Positions 50,606 through 59,282 of a stretch of DNA of 64,000 nucleotides are shown in pieces. The position numbers were made by a program, and so were the translations under genes. The first letter of the stretch is position 1; every line of letters starts with the position of its first letter. Origin of the DNA: Faecalibacterium sp. UBA1762 (GTDB lineage: Bacteria > Bacillota > Clostridia > Oscillospirales > Ruminococcaceae); NCBI GenBank assembly GCA_002314755.1, contig DCHC01000041.1, positions 19,171-83,170 on the forward strand. Direction: 5' to 3'. Under the pieces are notes generated by a model that did not search any database, was not told the DNA's origin, and saw nothing but the letters and a program-made list of their open reading frames with translations.

Positions 50606-51367
50606 TTAATTATCCTTTTTTCTGTAGACCTGTTTTTCTGTCGATTGTTTTTTGTTCTGTTTTTTCATTATTAATTTCTGCTTGCTGGCTTCCTCCTGAG
50701 AGGCTTGTTCCTCTTTTTCGGTAGCTGCAAACTCTTGTAAAACGCCTTTTTTCCCGGAACAACCAATACAGATTTGTACTATCCCCGTAATGGCGGCTAT
50801 AAATAATAAAAATGCTGTTGCGTGCAGATAATACGCAGAGGGAAACAACGTTACAACCGGGTCTAGATCCTCGTACATCCGCCAGCTGCCCCCGGGAAAC
50901 AGCAGGTCACACAAAAATGTCTGCAACTGTGTAAAATTCAGCCCACTTAAAACCCCAATGGACGCCGCGAGGGTTAAAGTGACCGCGCCGCTGATATTCC
51001 AAAGCTTTTTCCCAAGCCCTTTACGCGCCCTTTGCAAACAGATAATAACGATTGCGGCGGTCAACGCGGCTGCATACAAACCAAGTACTACCACCTTGAG
51101 CTGCCGAAAAAAAATAGCGCTTTGCTCACCGATCTGCAGGGTAGGCAGAGAAAGCTCTCCGTCCTGCAGCGGCGAAAGATAATCGGTTACCCCTTGGTAG
51201 TTATCCAACACCATCTGCTCTGTCATGCCGGTCGTTTCCGGAATATTCAATAGGCGAATATCCACCCTATATAAAAGGTCGCAGGCAAGTATAATACCCA
51301 TGCCCGCGGCAAGTGAAACCACAAACCAAAGCAGGCCTTGTACAAACCCCACTATCAAGCGCTTCAT
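50606..51367 (-). CDS. DUF1461 (TIGR01906-type) integral membrane protein
   Basis: 253 aa with four predicted helices (about 10-30, 88-110, 122-142, 180-202). A large extracytoplasmic loop after the first helix contains TTGMTEQMVLDNYQGVTDYL, the region typical of DUF1461. The C-terminal ~45 residues are a Lys/Gln/Glu-rich cytoplasmic tail. Function is unknown for the family. AAGGAG precedes the ATG. It lies downstream of spoVT, 90 bp away on the same strand, so the two may be co-transcribed. Confidence 0.72.
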   Translation of the reverse strand: MKRLIVGFVQGLLWFVVSLAAGMGIILACDLLYRVDIRLLNIPETTGMTEQMVLDNYQGVTDYLSPLQDGELSLPTLQIGEQSAIFFRQLKVVVLGLYAAALTAAIVIICLQRARKGLGKKLWNISGAVTLTLAASIGVLSGLNFTQLQTFLCDLLFPGGSWRMYEDLDPVVTLFPSAYYLHATAFLLFIAAITGIVQICIGCSGKKGVLQEFAATEKEEQASQEEASKQKLIMKKQNKKQSTEKQVYRKKDN

Positions 51368-51457
51368 CGTGTTCTCCTTTATGTGTGCTGTGCCATTTTC
51401 CTGTTATCAGTATACCAAAAACCGACCGCAAATTCTACTGATTTGTTGAACATTTTC

Positions 51458-52024
51458 CTATTTTCCCAGCTGTTTTGCCAATAGCTCTGCTGTCAAAACA
51501 ACACATTTTCGCTCGGTTTCTGTCACTGTTACCGCTATACCTTGTCCGGGCAATGCGACGGATAACAGCAGTATACATCCTTCTACCCTTGCTGCCAAAG
51601 TAATCGGCACCGCCAAACGCAATCTCGGCTGTTCCAGACCGCTACGGATAAACAGTGGCTCTTGTATCTTCGGTTCCTGATTTCCGGCAATATATACCCG
51701 TCTGTTATGCAAAATATGCTGTATGGGTAATCCGATCGGGGCATTGATAAATTCTTTTTGTGTTTCACTTGCCGCAAGTACCTGCTGAGTATTACAGATA
51801 ATTACATGGCTGAAAATACACCTTGCCAAAACACTGCAGTAATCTTCTGCCAGACCGGATAGCTCACTCAAAGAGGAATACCGTTTTAAAATGATCTCCT
51901 GCTCATCTCTTGTATAGATTTCAAGGGAATCCCCCTCCTGCAGGTGTAGCGTTCGACGCAGCTCTTTGGGAATAACAATCCTGCCCAGCTCATCCAAACG
52001 CCGTACGATTCCGGTTGCTTTCAT
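51458..52024 (-). CDS. spoVT: Stage V sporulation protein T (AbrB/SpoVT transcription factor)
   Basis: Forespore regulator that modulates sigma-G-dependent genes. 188 aa. The N-terminal AbrB swapped-hairpin domain (1-50) reads MKATGIVRRLDELGRIVIPKE, cut here to its recognisable core GRIVIPKELRR, and the rest is a GAF-like domain (about 60-185). The two-domain length separates SpoVT from shorter AbrB or Abh proteins. AAGGAG lies 8 nt before the ATG. Confidence 0.92.
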   Translation of the reverse strand: MKATGIVRRLDELGRIVIPKELRRTLHLQEGDSLEIYTRDEQEIILKRYSSLSELSGLAEDYCSVLARCIFSHVIICNTQQVLAASETQKEFINAPIGLPIQHILHNRRVYIAGNQEPKIQEPLFIRSGLEQPRLRLAVPITLAARVEGCILLLSVALPGQGIAVTVTETERKCVVLTAELLAKQLGK

Positions 52025-52284
52025 TCTGCCGTCTCCTTACTCCGTATTACATTTCAGGCTCATTTTGGACCGCTTTCCGGTCATTTATACTGATATCTAT
52101 TGTCTACAGTCTGTTTTTGGCATTATTTTTCTGTTTTCTTATCTAATATGTACAATTCTCACCGATAATTTCATACAAAAATACAATAGACTGTTTATTA
52201 TCGCTATGTTATGATAGTAGACATCACAACATAGCTTCCCTGTGCTTTTTGTTGCGGCGGAAATGTATGAAAAAGGAGCTTATT

Positions 52285-53520
52285 ATGGAGAAGAAGAAAC
52301 TTTCACTGCCGGTACAGATACTGGTTGCACTGTTCTTAGGTATTGTGGTCGGTTTGATCTGCTACTTTACCGATGGAGCCAGCTTCACCGCCAACTACTT
52401 GAAACCCTTTGGCACTATTTTTATCAACCTGTTAAAATTCATCGTTGTGCCCATCGTCGTGCTATCTATGATTGAAGGCATTGTCTCCATGGGTGACATT
52501 AAAAAAGTAGGTTCCGTCGGCTGGAAAACCGTTGTCTACTTTTTGGTGACCACGGCTGTTGCCTGTGTAATTGGCTTTATCTTTGCTGTCATCTTTAATA
52601 ATGCCGGTCTGTTTCCGGCGCTTTCTCTAGAGGAAGGCGTTGTGTGGGAAAAAGCTACCAGCGCTGACTTCATGACCACGCTGGTCGACATCTTCCCGAC
52701 CAATATGTGGACCAGCTTTAGCTCTGCGACCATGCTACAGGTTATTGTGATCTCGCTGTTCTTGGGCGGCGGTATTTTGGCCGCCGGCGAAAAAGCTAAG
52801 CCCTTTGCCGATTGGATCAGCTCTGTTTATGTTGTTTTTGAAAAGATTACCGCTTTTATCATCACTCTTTCTCCCATTGGTGTATTCACCATGATTGCCT
52901 GGGTCGTCGCTACTCAGGGCACCGAAATCCTGGGGTCTTTGGCCTTGGTTCTGCTTTGTGCTTACCTTGCATACATTGTGCATGCCGTATTGGTCTATTC
53001 TCTGTCCGCCCGGCTTTTTGCCAACATTTCACCGCTGGAATTTTTCCGTAAAGCCGGCGCTGCTATGATCTTTGCCTTTACTTCTACCTCTTCTGTCGCA
53101 ACCCTGCCGGTCAGCAAACAAGCCGCCGCCTCTTTGGATTGCGATGAACAGGTTTCCAGCTTTGTATTGCCGTTGGGTGCCACTGTCAACATGGACGGTA
53201 CCGCAATTTATCAATGTGTAGCCACTGTTTTTCTGGCCAGCTGCTGCGGCATTCATTTGTCCTTTGGTCAGATGGCCATTATTGTCGTTACCGCTACCCT
53301 CGCCTCTATCGGTACCGCCGGCGTATCTGGCGCCGGCATGATCATGCTGGCAATGGTCCTAAATCAGGTTGGTATTCCAGTGGATATGATTATGATCATC
53401 TACGGTATTGATCGTCTGTTTGATATGGGTCGTACCAGTTTGAATGTCGCCGGTGACATCAGCTGCGCTGTTTGTGTCAATCGTTGGGAAGCCAAAAAAG
53501 CCGCAAAGGCTGCCAAGTAA
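52285..53520 (+). CDS. Dicarboxylate/amino acid:cation symporter (DAACS, GltP/GltT type)
   Basis: Sodium- or proton-coupled carrier for glutamate, aspartate, dicarboxylates or serine/threonine. 411 aa, eight helices and two re-entrant hairpins. The hairpin-1 serine-rich tip (TSTSSVATLP), the TM7 cation motif NMDGT (302-306) and hairpin 2 (GTAGVSGAGMIML) are intact. The ATG at 52285 follows AAAGGAG; upstream in-frame starts overlap that site. It lies head to head with spoVT and immediately upstream of a divergent relative at 53664. Confidence 0.94.
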   Translation: MEKKKLSLPVQILVALFLGIVVGLICYFTDGASFTANYLKPFGTIFINLLKFIVVPIVVLSMIEGIVSMGDIKKVGSVGWKTVVYFLVTTAVACVIGFIFAVIFNNAGLFPALSLEEGVVWEKATSADFMTTLVDIFPTNMWTSFSSATMLQVIVISLFLGGGILAAGEKAKPFADWISSVYVVFEKITAFIITLSPIGVFTMIAWVVATQGTEILGSLALVLLCAYLAYIVHAVLVYSLSARLFANISPLEFFRKAGAAMIFAFTSTSSVATLPVSKQAAASLDCDEQVSSFVLPLGATVNMDGTAIYQCVATVFLASCCGIHLSFGQMAIIVVTATLASIGTAGVSGAGMIMLAMVLNQVGIPVDMIMIIYGIDRLFDMGRTSLNVAGDISCAVCVNRWEAKKAAKAAK

Positions 53521-53537
53521 TTTGGTTTAAACTAACT

Positions 53538-53577
53538 GCGGTGCAGCTTTCTTTACAGAGAGCTGCACCTTTTGCTT
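53538..53577 (+). terminator. Terminator of the DAACS symporter gene
   Basis: GGTGCAGCT pairs with AGCTGCACC across a 12-nt loop, followed by TTTTGCTTT. Confidence 0.75.
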
Positions 53578-53663
53578 TCCGCACAAAATCTATTAACTCT
53601 TACTGTCCAGAGCAACTTTAAAACTTTTTGCGTTTGAAATTCTTTCATTGGAGGCGCCTTTCC

Positions 53664-55265
53664 TTGAAATTTCAATCCGTCGATCAGCGTTTCATCCTAA
53701 CCAATACACAAATCGATCAATGTTTGCAAGCTGTTCGAAAAGCCGCAGAGCAGTGTCACATTGAACATCGCACCTTGACTAGAGCACTTTTGGCCTTAGA
53801 GGAATGCCTGCTGAACAACCAGGCTTATTTTGGAGAAGGCGTTGTGTTTTCGTTGCATCTGCAGTTTCGTTTCGGTCAACTGGAAGTTACAACCTCTTTG
53901 AAGGGCGCATCTTTTCAGCCGTTACATCCGCCTACGCAGGCTGACCAGACCGATGAAATGAACATTTACGAGTGGGATATTTTACAGGCTCTGGATTTTA
54001 CGCCCAGGTTGCGATATGCCAATGGCACAAATTATATCAGCTTTTCTCTTCACCCGAAAACAGCTGTAGCGCAGCCGGTAAAGCTTCTTTTGGTGCTGGT
54101 TGCCGGAGTATTAACAGGTTTAGCCGGTAAAGTTCTTCCAGAACAAATACGATCATTGTCGGATATCCTTTTCAGCAATATCTCTGAGGGTATCTCCGGG
54201 TTAATGAATATGGCTGCCACGCCTGTCATCTTTTTATGTGTCATATACGGCATTCTTGAAAGCGGCAGTCTTTACCGCTTCAAAACAAACGGCATACGTA
54301 TTCTGGGCAAAATGATGGGTAGCCTGCTTTTATCGCTCATTGGAACGGTTGGTCTGTGCATTGCCGTTTACGGCATAAAGCTTCAGCCCGCCGGTTCCGG
54401 TTCCGACACTTTTGAAACCGTTGTACACTCTGTTTTTTCTATTCTACCCGATAATTTCTTGAATCCCTTTGTCCTCGGGGACAATACGAAAATTATTATC
54501 CTGGGCATTTTAATTGGCTGTGCCCTATTGGTATCACAAAACAAAGCCGACCACTATCGGTCGGCCTGTTCTCAACTGCGGGATCTTTTCACCTTGATTA
54601 TGAGTTGGGTCGGAAAACTGGTTCCTTTGCTGGTTTACTGTATGCTGGTGCTAAACATTTGGAACGGTACGATGCAAACAGAGCTGTTTTCTGCGTGGCG
54701 GATCGTCGCTGTCTTTTTTGCCGTTTTTACTGCTGCTTTTGGGGTCAACCTGATTCGTACCGCCAGGCGGCTGCAGATTTCGCCTTTTGCCGTAGCACGG
54801 GCCGTCCTTCCTGTCGGTTTAAAGGGATTAGTCACCTCCTCCACTTTATTCTGCTACAGTGATATGGAGAATGTCTTAAAAAAACGACTGCAGGTTTCCC
54901 CCTATCTATCCGATTTCGGGTTACCCCTCGGCCTGGCTTTTTATCAGCCTATGATGCTGATATACACCGCAACGCTTCTCTATTTTTCTGAAGTAAACGG
55001 GATATCTGTTCAATTTGGCTGGTTGGTTTCGCTTTTATTGGTCTGCTTTGTCACCGGTATTGCTGTGCCACCTGTAACCGGCGGCTGTACCACTTTGCTG
55101 GCAATGCTTTTCAGCGGTCTGGGGTTTACGCGGGGGTTAGATATTGCCTTGCCCTTACTGCTGTTGCTGGACTATCCTTACACCTGTTACCGCACGGTAC
55201 TTTTGATTTTACAGCTTGCCGGATCAGATAAGCGAGGGTTTAACCTTAAAACCTCGCTTTTCTGA
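53664..55265 (+). CDS. DAACS-fold membrane protein with an N-terminal RsbW/GHKL-like domain
   Basis: 533 aa. Residues ~1-130 are soluble and resemble the anti-sigma/GHKL ATPase fold: an N-box-like segment ALEECLLNNQ (45-53), a beta strand pair, and a terminal GTNYISFSL. No DxGxG ATP motif is found. Residues ~140-525 follow the dicarboxylate symporter helices, keeping TSST (391-394) at hairpin 1, but NMDGT is replaced by AFYQPM (425-430) and hairpin 2 reads TGGCTTLLA. It may therefore be a sensor or atypical carrier. The TTG start at 53664 is supported by TGGAGG 9 nt upstream. No clear promoter of its own was seen after the upstream terminator. Confidence 0.7.
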   Translation: MKFQSVDQRFILTNTQIDQCLQAVRKAAEQCHIEHRTLTRALLALEECLLNNQAYFGEGVVFSLHLQFRFGQLEVTTSLKGASFQPLHPPTQADQTDEMNIYEWDILQALDFTPRLRYANGTNYISFSLHPKTAVAQPVKLLLVLVAGVLTGLAGKVLPEQIRSLSDILFSNISEGISGLMNMAATPVIFLCVIYGILESGSLYRFKTNGIRILGKMMGSLLLSLIGTVGLCIAVYGIKLQPAGSGSDTFETVVHSVFSILPDNFLNPFVLGDNTKIIILGILIGCALLVSQNKADHYRSACSQLRDLFTLIMSWVGKLVPLLVYCMLVLNIWNGTMQTELFSAWRIVAVFFAVFTAAFGVNLIRTARRLQISPFAVARAVLPVGLKGLVTSSTLFCYSDMENVLKKRLQVSPYLSDFGLPLGLAFYQPMMLIYTATLLYFSEVNGISVQFGWLVSLLLVCFVTGIAVPPVTGGCTTLLAMLFSGLGFTRGLDIALPLLLLLDYPYTCYRTVLLILQLAGSDKRGFNLKTSLF

Positions 55266-55313
55266 ATCGCTATGACCACCGGTACGATGATTTTACTTAT
55301 CCGCTCTTTCTTT

Positions 55314-55370
55314 AAAAAACCTCTGTCCCCTTGATGATTCCGCTCAAAAGGACAGAGGTTTTTTAATTTT
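55314..55370. terminator. Bidirectional terminator before brnQ
   Basis: AAAAACCTCTGTCC (55315-55328) pairs with GGACAGAGGTTTTT (55350-55363), with T tracts on both strands. Confidence 0.88.
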
Positions 55371-55379
55371 TCTTTTCTG

Positions 55380-56747
55380 TTATTTCTTTCGAAGCATTCT
55401 GACCACAAGACCGATAACCAATCCAGCCAAAGCCGGTACCACCCAGCCGAGATTCAAATCGAACCAGGGTAAAATCTTGTTCGCAAATGCTACTGCAACA
55501 TCCAGATGCAATGCTGTCTGCAGATTTTCCGGCAATGTTTTAAAGAAATCAAACAGTGCCGCAATCAAGCTGCATACGGTCACACTGATATATACAGCTT
55601 GATCATGGCCGAACAGCTTTCCGCATAGCGCCAACAAAATCAGGGTTATGGCCAGCGGATACAGGAACATCAGCACCGGCAAAGAATAACCGATGATTGC
55701 GGAAAGTCCCACATTGGATACGCAAAATGAAAAGACTGTAAACAGGACCGCCCATGTGCGGTAACCAAACTGCCATTTTCCGATATGCATTTTGGGAAAC
55801 ATACGGTTAAAAGTCTCACTGCAGCTTGTGACCAGGCCAATTGAGGTCTTCAAGCAGGCAAAGGTAATGGTAATCGCCAGAATAATACTGCCTACACCGC
55901 CTAGATAGTGTCCGGCAATCTGAGCCAGCGCAATTCCTCCGTTTGCGGAGGTCTCAAATAGGCCGCGGGACTGAGTACCCATTAGAATAGTCAAAACATA
56001 GATAATCGCCATCATCACACCGGTCAGACTACCGGAGCGCAGCACTTCTCCCGCTATGGCAGAATCCTCCTGTACACCCATACGACGAATAATATCAATT
56101 ACCACAATACCAAACGCCAGACCTGCAATTGCATCCATCGTGCCGTAGCCTTCAATAACGGAAGAGAAAAAGGCCGTATCTTCATAACCGATTTCCGGCT
56201 GCACCTGAGCCACCGCAGTAGAGGGATTGCATAGTGCTGCCACCACCAGAACCGCTAAAAATACCAGAAATATCGGATTGATTATTTTGCCGATCCAGTC
56301 TGTAATGCGACCCGGACGCAGAGAAAAAAACAGCACAAGCGCAAAAAAAACTAGGGAGAAAATGAACAGTACCGGTGCCTGAGTCCTGTCTCCCAACATG
56401 GGAGCAATACCGGTCGTAAAAGATGTGGTTGCACAACGGGGAATTGCAAAGAACGGTCCGATTGTCAGGTACAAAAGACATGTAAAGAAGATACTATACC
56501 CTTTACCCACTCTATTTGTCATGGACTGCAAGCCATCAGAGTGTGTATTGCCGATTGCTGCCACGCCTAAGATAGGAAATCCAACGGCCGTAATGATAAA
56601 GCCCAATATTGCCGGCAAAACATTTGCACCGGCAAGCTGACCCAGGTGAACCGGGAATATCAGGTTTCCTGCGCCGAAAAACATTCCAAACAATGTCCCG
56701 CCAACCAAAATGCGTTGACGCGCTGTCAATTTAACCTTTGTTTCCAT
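55380..56747 (-). CDS. brnQ: Branched-chain amino acid:cation symporter (LIVCS family)
   Basis: Sodium-coupled importer of leucine, isoleucine and valine. 455 aa, about 12 helices. The N-terminal GGTLFGMFFGAGNLIFPVHLG-type segment (here TLFGMFFGAGNLIFPV) and the length are typical of BrnQ. The ATG follows AAGGAGC. It is transcribed divergently from a LysR gene 225 bp away, the usual arrangement for a regulator and its target; regulation of brnQ by that protein is inference. Confidence 0.94.
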   Translation of the reverse strand: METKVKLTARQRILVGGTLFGMFFGAGNLIFPVHLGQLAGANVLPAILGFIITAVGFPILGVAAIGNTHSDGLQSMTNRVGKGYSIFFTCLLYLTIGPFFAIPRCATTSFTTGIAPMLGDRTQAPVLFIFSLVFFALVLFFSLRPGRITDWIGKIINPIFLVFLAVLVVAALCNPSTAVAQVQPEIGYEDTAFFSSVIEGYGTMDAIAGLAFGIVVIDIIRRMGVQEDSAIAGEVLRSGSLTGVMMAIIYVLTILMGTQSRGLFETSANGGIALAQIAGHYLGGVGSIILAITITFACLKTSIGLVTSCSETFNRMFPKMHIGKWQFGYRTWAVLFTVFSFCVSNVGLSAIIGYSLPVLMFLYPLAITLILLALCGKLFGHDQAVYISVTVCSLIAALFDFFKTLPENLQTALHLDVAVAFANKILPWFDLNLGWVVPALAGLVIGLVVRMLRKK

Positions 56748-56836
56748 CTGTTATCTGCTCCTTTAGGGCTATTTTTGTCTTTGCTCTGTTTAGATATGTG
56801 CCTTTTTCTGTATAGTCACTCACTTTTATGTATTTC

Positions 56837-56842
56837 ATTATA
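56837..56842 (-). promoter_or_regulatory. Extended -10 of the brnQ promoter
   Basis: Minus strand TGATATAAT gives a perfect -10 (56842-56837) with the TGn extension and a TTTACT -35 at 17 bp. A plus-strand TTGACA (56852-56857), 17-bp spacer and CATAAT, pointing at the LysR gene, overlaps it, so the two promoters should compete. Confidence 0.55.
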
Positions 56843-56972
56843 TCATACCCCTTGACAATAGTAAAAAGCCACTCCATAATAGTTATATGATAATTTGTAA
56901 TATCCTATCAAAAAATGGAGGTAGCCGCATACTGTCCGGATTTTGGGGCAGACTTCTTCGGCTTAGGGTAAT

Positions 56973-57875
56973 ATGGACAGTAAAAAATTCGAAATATTAA
57001 TTACCGCGGTAGATTTAGGAAGTTTTTCCCGTGCTGCAGAGGTTGTAGGTTACACCCAATCCGGTCTGACCCATTTGGTTGACAGTCTGGAGCGGGAAAT
57101 CGGCATTCAGCTGATTACCCGCAGCCACAGCGGCATTGCCCTGACCCCGCAAGGTCAGCAGCTGCTGCCTGCCATACGGGATTTTTTGCGGGCAACCGCA
57201 AATCTGGAAAACAGCATTTCCACCGTCTCTGCGGAACAAAACCCTACCATCCGGATAGCAGCATATTCCAGCATCGCCATGCACTGGATGCCGGAAATCT
57301 TATACCGTTTTCGCCGTATTTGTCCGGATGTTCAGGTGGATCTGCGTATGGTGGATAACGCATTGGAGCCCTTTGAGCTATTAGAAAGCGGTAAAACCGA
57401 TGTTATCTTTGCCAGCAGACAGACAAATACCGCCTGCGAATGGACCCCGCTTTATCGGGAAAAAATGTATGCGATCCTGCCACGCAGTTATCCGCTAAAT
57501 GGCAGACAAAGCTTTCCTATAGAAGAATTTTCCGGAAAGGAATTTTTGATGCCATACGGAAAATTTGATATCGACGTCCTTGCAGCTATGAACCGATCCG
57601 GTGTCTTGCTGAACGCCACCGCATGCCGGGTAGATGATGAAACCGTTATCCGTATGGTAGGCAGAGGACTGGGCGTCAGTATGATGACCGAGCTGATGAT
57701 CCGCGGACGAACCGATGATGTTCTGTGCGTACCGGTGGAGCCCTTCACTATCCGGGAGCTGGGTATGGGAATGCACCCAGCCGACCTGTCCGCCAATTCT
57801 GTTCCGCAGACCGATCCGCTTTCACAGCTGAAAAATTGTGTTCTGCAGTTTATCAAAGAACTGCAATCGTACTGA
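56973..57875 (+). CDS. LysR-family transcriptional regulator
   Basis: 300 aa. The N-terminal winged helix-turn-helix (1-60: FSRAAEVVGYTQSGLTHLV, SLEREIGIQLITRS) is classic LysR; residues ~90-295 form the two-lobed effector-binding domain. The start ATG has only a weak TAGGG site. It is divergent from brnQ, so it probably responds to an amino acid or related metabolite; the effector is unknown. Its upstream region is AT-rich and palindrome-like (ATAATAGTTATATGATAAT), where a T-N11-A box could lie. Confidence 0.9.
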   Translation: MDSKKFEILITAVDLGSFSRAAEVVGYTQSGLTHLVDSLEREIGIQLITRSHSGIALTPQGQQLLPAIRDFLRATANLENSISTVSAEQNPTIRIAAYSSIAMHWMPEILYRFRRICPDVQVDLRMVDNALEPFELLESGKTDVIFASRQTNTACEWTPLYREKMYAILPRSYPLNGRQSFPIEEFSGKEFLMPYGKFDIDVLAAMNRSGVLLNATACRVDDETVIRMVGRGLGVSMMTELMIRGRTDDVLCVPVEPFTIRELGMGMHPADLSANSVPQTDPLSQLKNCVLQFIKELQSY

Positions 57876-57884
57876 TAAAGGTAA

Positions 57885-57930
57885 CAAGACCCTGTTACCC
57901 ATTTTTGCGGTAACAGGGTCTTGTCTTTTA
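57885..57930. terminator. Terminator between the LysR and URO-D-family genes
   Basis: CAAGACCCTGTTACC pairs perfectly with GGTAACAGGGTCTTG (57909-57923), followed by TCTTTTATC. It separates convergent genes. Confidence 0.88.
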
Positions 57931-57944
57931 TCATTTTCGTATTC

Positions 57945-59201
57945 TTATCTGCCGTACTGCGCATCCAATACGCCGTTTACGATCTTTGCCCATCGGCTCA
58001 GTCGGCTTGGGTCGTGACCAACCGTACTTATATCCTTCAAAACATAGTCATAGCTACAGCCATACTTTTCGCATACCCGGACCGTTTCTTCAATCTCTTT
58101 GCGGACGACCTCCTCGTTAAAATCGCCCGACATATTAGAGGGATTTGGTTTACGGGAAAGGACATAATCCCCCCGTATCTGTTCGGCACTCATCTCCAGG
58201 TCAGCAAAGGGAGAGACGCCAATTTTTCTCAAATTGGGCAGCTTTCGCAGATAGGGAATAACCCGCTCCAACGGTTCGCAGCAACCGTAGTAAATCAGTC
58301 CAAACCGTTCAATCAGCTCTTTCATATGTTCAATTTCAAACTCATTATACATAGCGGGAGAACAACTACCCAGGGACTGTGCCATACACCGCAGCCACAT
58401 ATTTTTCATTTTATTGGGCTGACCTGGCTCAGTTTTTTCAAACTCACTGACAAAAGGGGCGGTGCAATGCAGCGTATCCCCATAGCGGATATCCCCCAGC
58501 AAGCCCAGCTTCTCCTGTTGTTCCAGCATATCTGTATGCACATTCACATACCGCTGCATCATGGCATGGATAAATTCCGGGCGATCGACCATATCGATGT
58601 AGGTGTTTTCTACCGTATGAAACCGCACCAAAGAATCCCACGGGGGCAGGTAAATATAAGCACGGCCGTTTAACTTTGCCTCTAATGCGCCGCCAAGCAG
58701 CTCCGTTGCCTTTTCCAGCCGTTGGGCGTCCTGTTCCGGGTGGGCAATCACCTTCATCGGGCGTATCTTCTCTAACGAAGCCTCATCCGGCAGTTGATCC
58801 TCATATTTATGAGAGACGATGTTGTTGCCCTGCTCTGTTTCCAATATTTTAGCCTTTTCCTGCAAAATCCAACCCTGAACCTCATAGGCTTTTTCAAAGT
58901 AAAAAGCATTCGGAAAGATGTCATTGGTTCGAAAATGGTTCCAACGATACAGGCTTTTTCGGAAATAATCCTCCAAGCCTGCCGCAAAATCATCTTCACA
59001 TTGACGGGTCAACTCGCCTTCGCCGTTCAGTTCTACCCAGGGCAGCTCATCAATATGAACAAAGGGTCTGCCACCCTTTAGGTCGTTGGTATTATAGGCC
59101 AGCTGAATAGACCGTTTGGTTTGCTCGCTTTCCGCGATCTCCCGATATCGGGCTGCCAGCTCCCGTACTATTTTTTTGTCATGCTCTGTAAAATAAGTCA
59201 T
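57945..59201 (-). CDS. Uroporphyrinogen decarboxylase-family protein (URO-D fold), copy 2
   Basis: 418 aa, a TIM-barrel protein of the URO-D/corrinoid methyltransferase superfamily. GDTLHC (His-Cys) in the middle and YYGCCEPL near residue 307 could form a zinc site of the kind used by MtaA/MtbA-type methyltransferases; RKPNP follows. It lacks the conserved N-terminal heme-pathway signature of true HemE and is longer. ATG 59201 follows GGGAG; a TTG one codon earlier is less likely. It lies 81 bp downstream of its paralogue. No corrinoid protein or activator gene is nearby, so the substrate is unknown. Confidence 0.75.
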   Translation of the reverse strand: MTYFTEHDKKIVRELAARYREIAESEQTKRSIQLAYNTNDLKGGRPFVHIDELPWVELNGEGELTRQCEDDFAAGLEDYFRKSLYRWNHFRTNDIFPNAFYFEKAYEVQGWILQEKAKILETEQGNNIVSHKYEDQLPDEASLEKIRPMKVIAHPEQDAQRLEKATELLGGALEAKLNGRAYIYLPPWDSLVRFHTVENTYIDMVDRPEFIHAMMQRYVNVHTDMLEQQEKLGLLGDIRYGDTLHCTAPFVSEFEKTEPGQPNKMKNMWLRCMAQSLGSCSPAMYNEFEIEHMKELIERFGLIYYGCCEPLERVIPYLRKLPNLRKIGVSPFADLEMSAEQIRGDYVLSRKPNPSNMSGDFNEEVVRKEIEETVRVCEKYGCSYDYVLKDISTVGHDPSRLSRWAKIVNGVLDAQYGR

Positions 59202-59282
59202 CAAAGACTCCCTCTTTTCCTTTTTAATTTTATGACCGTTCCCTATTCAGAATCGTATTGCACCAGATAATTCAGCAATTTT

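Noticed and set aside
53628..53663. Upstream TTG start for the fusion protein
   Set aside because: It has no ribosome binding site, while TGGAGG is correctly spaced for the TTG at 53664.
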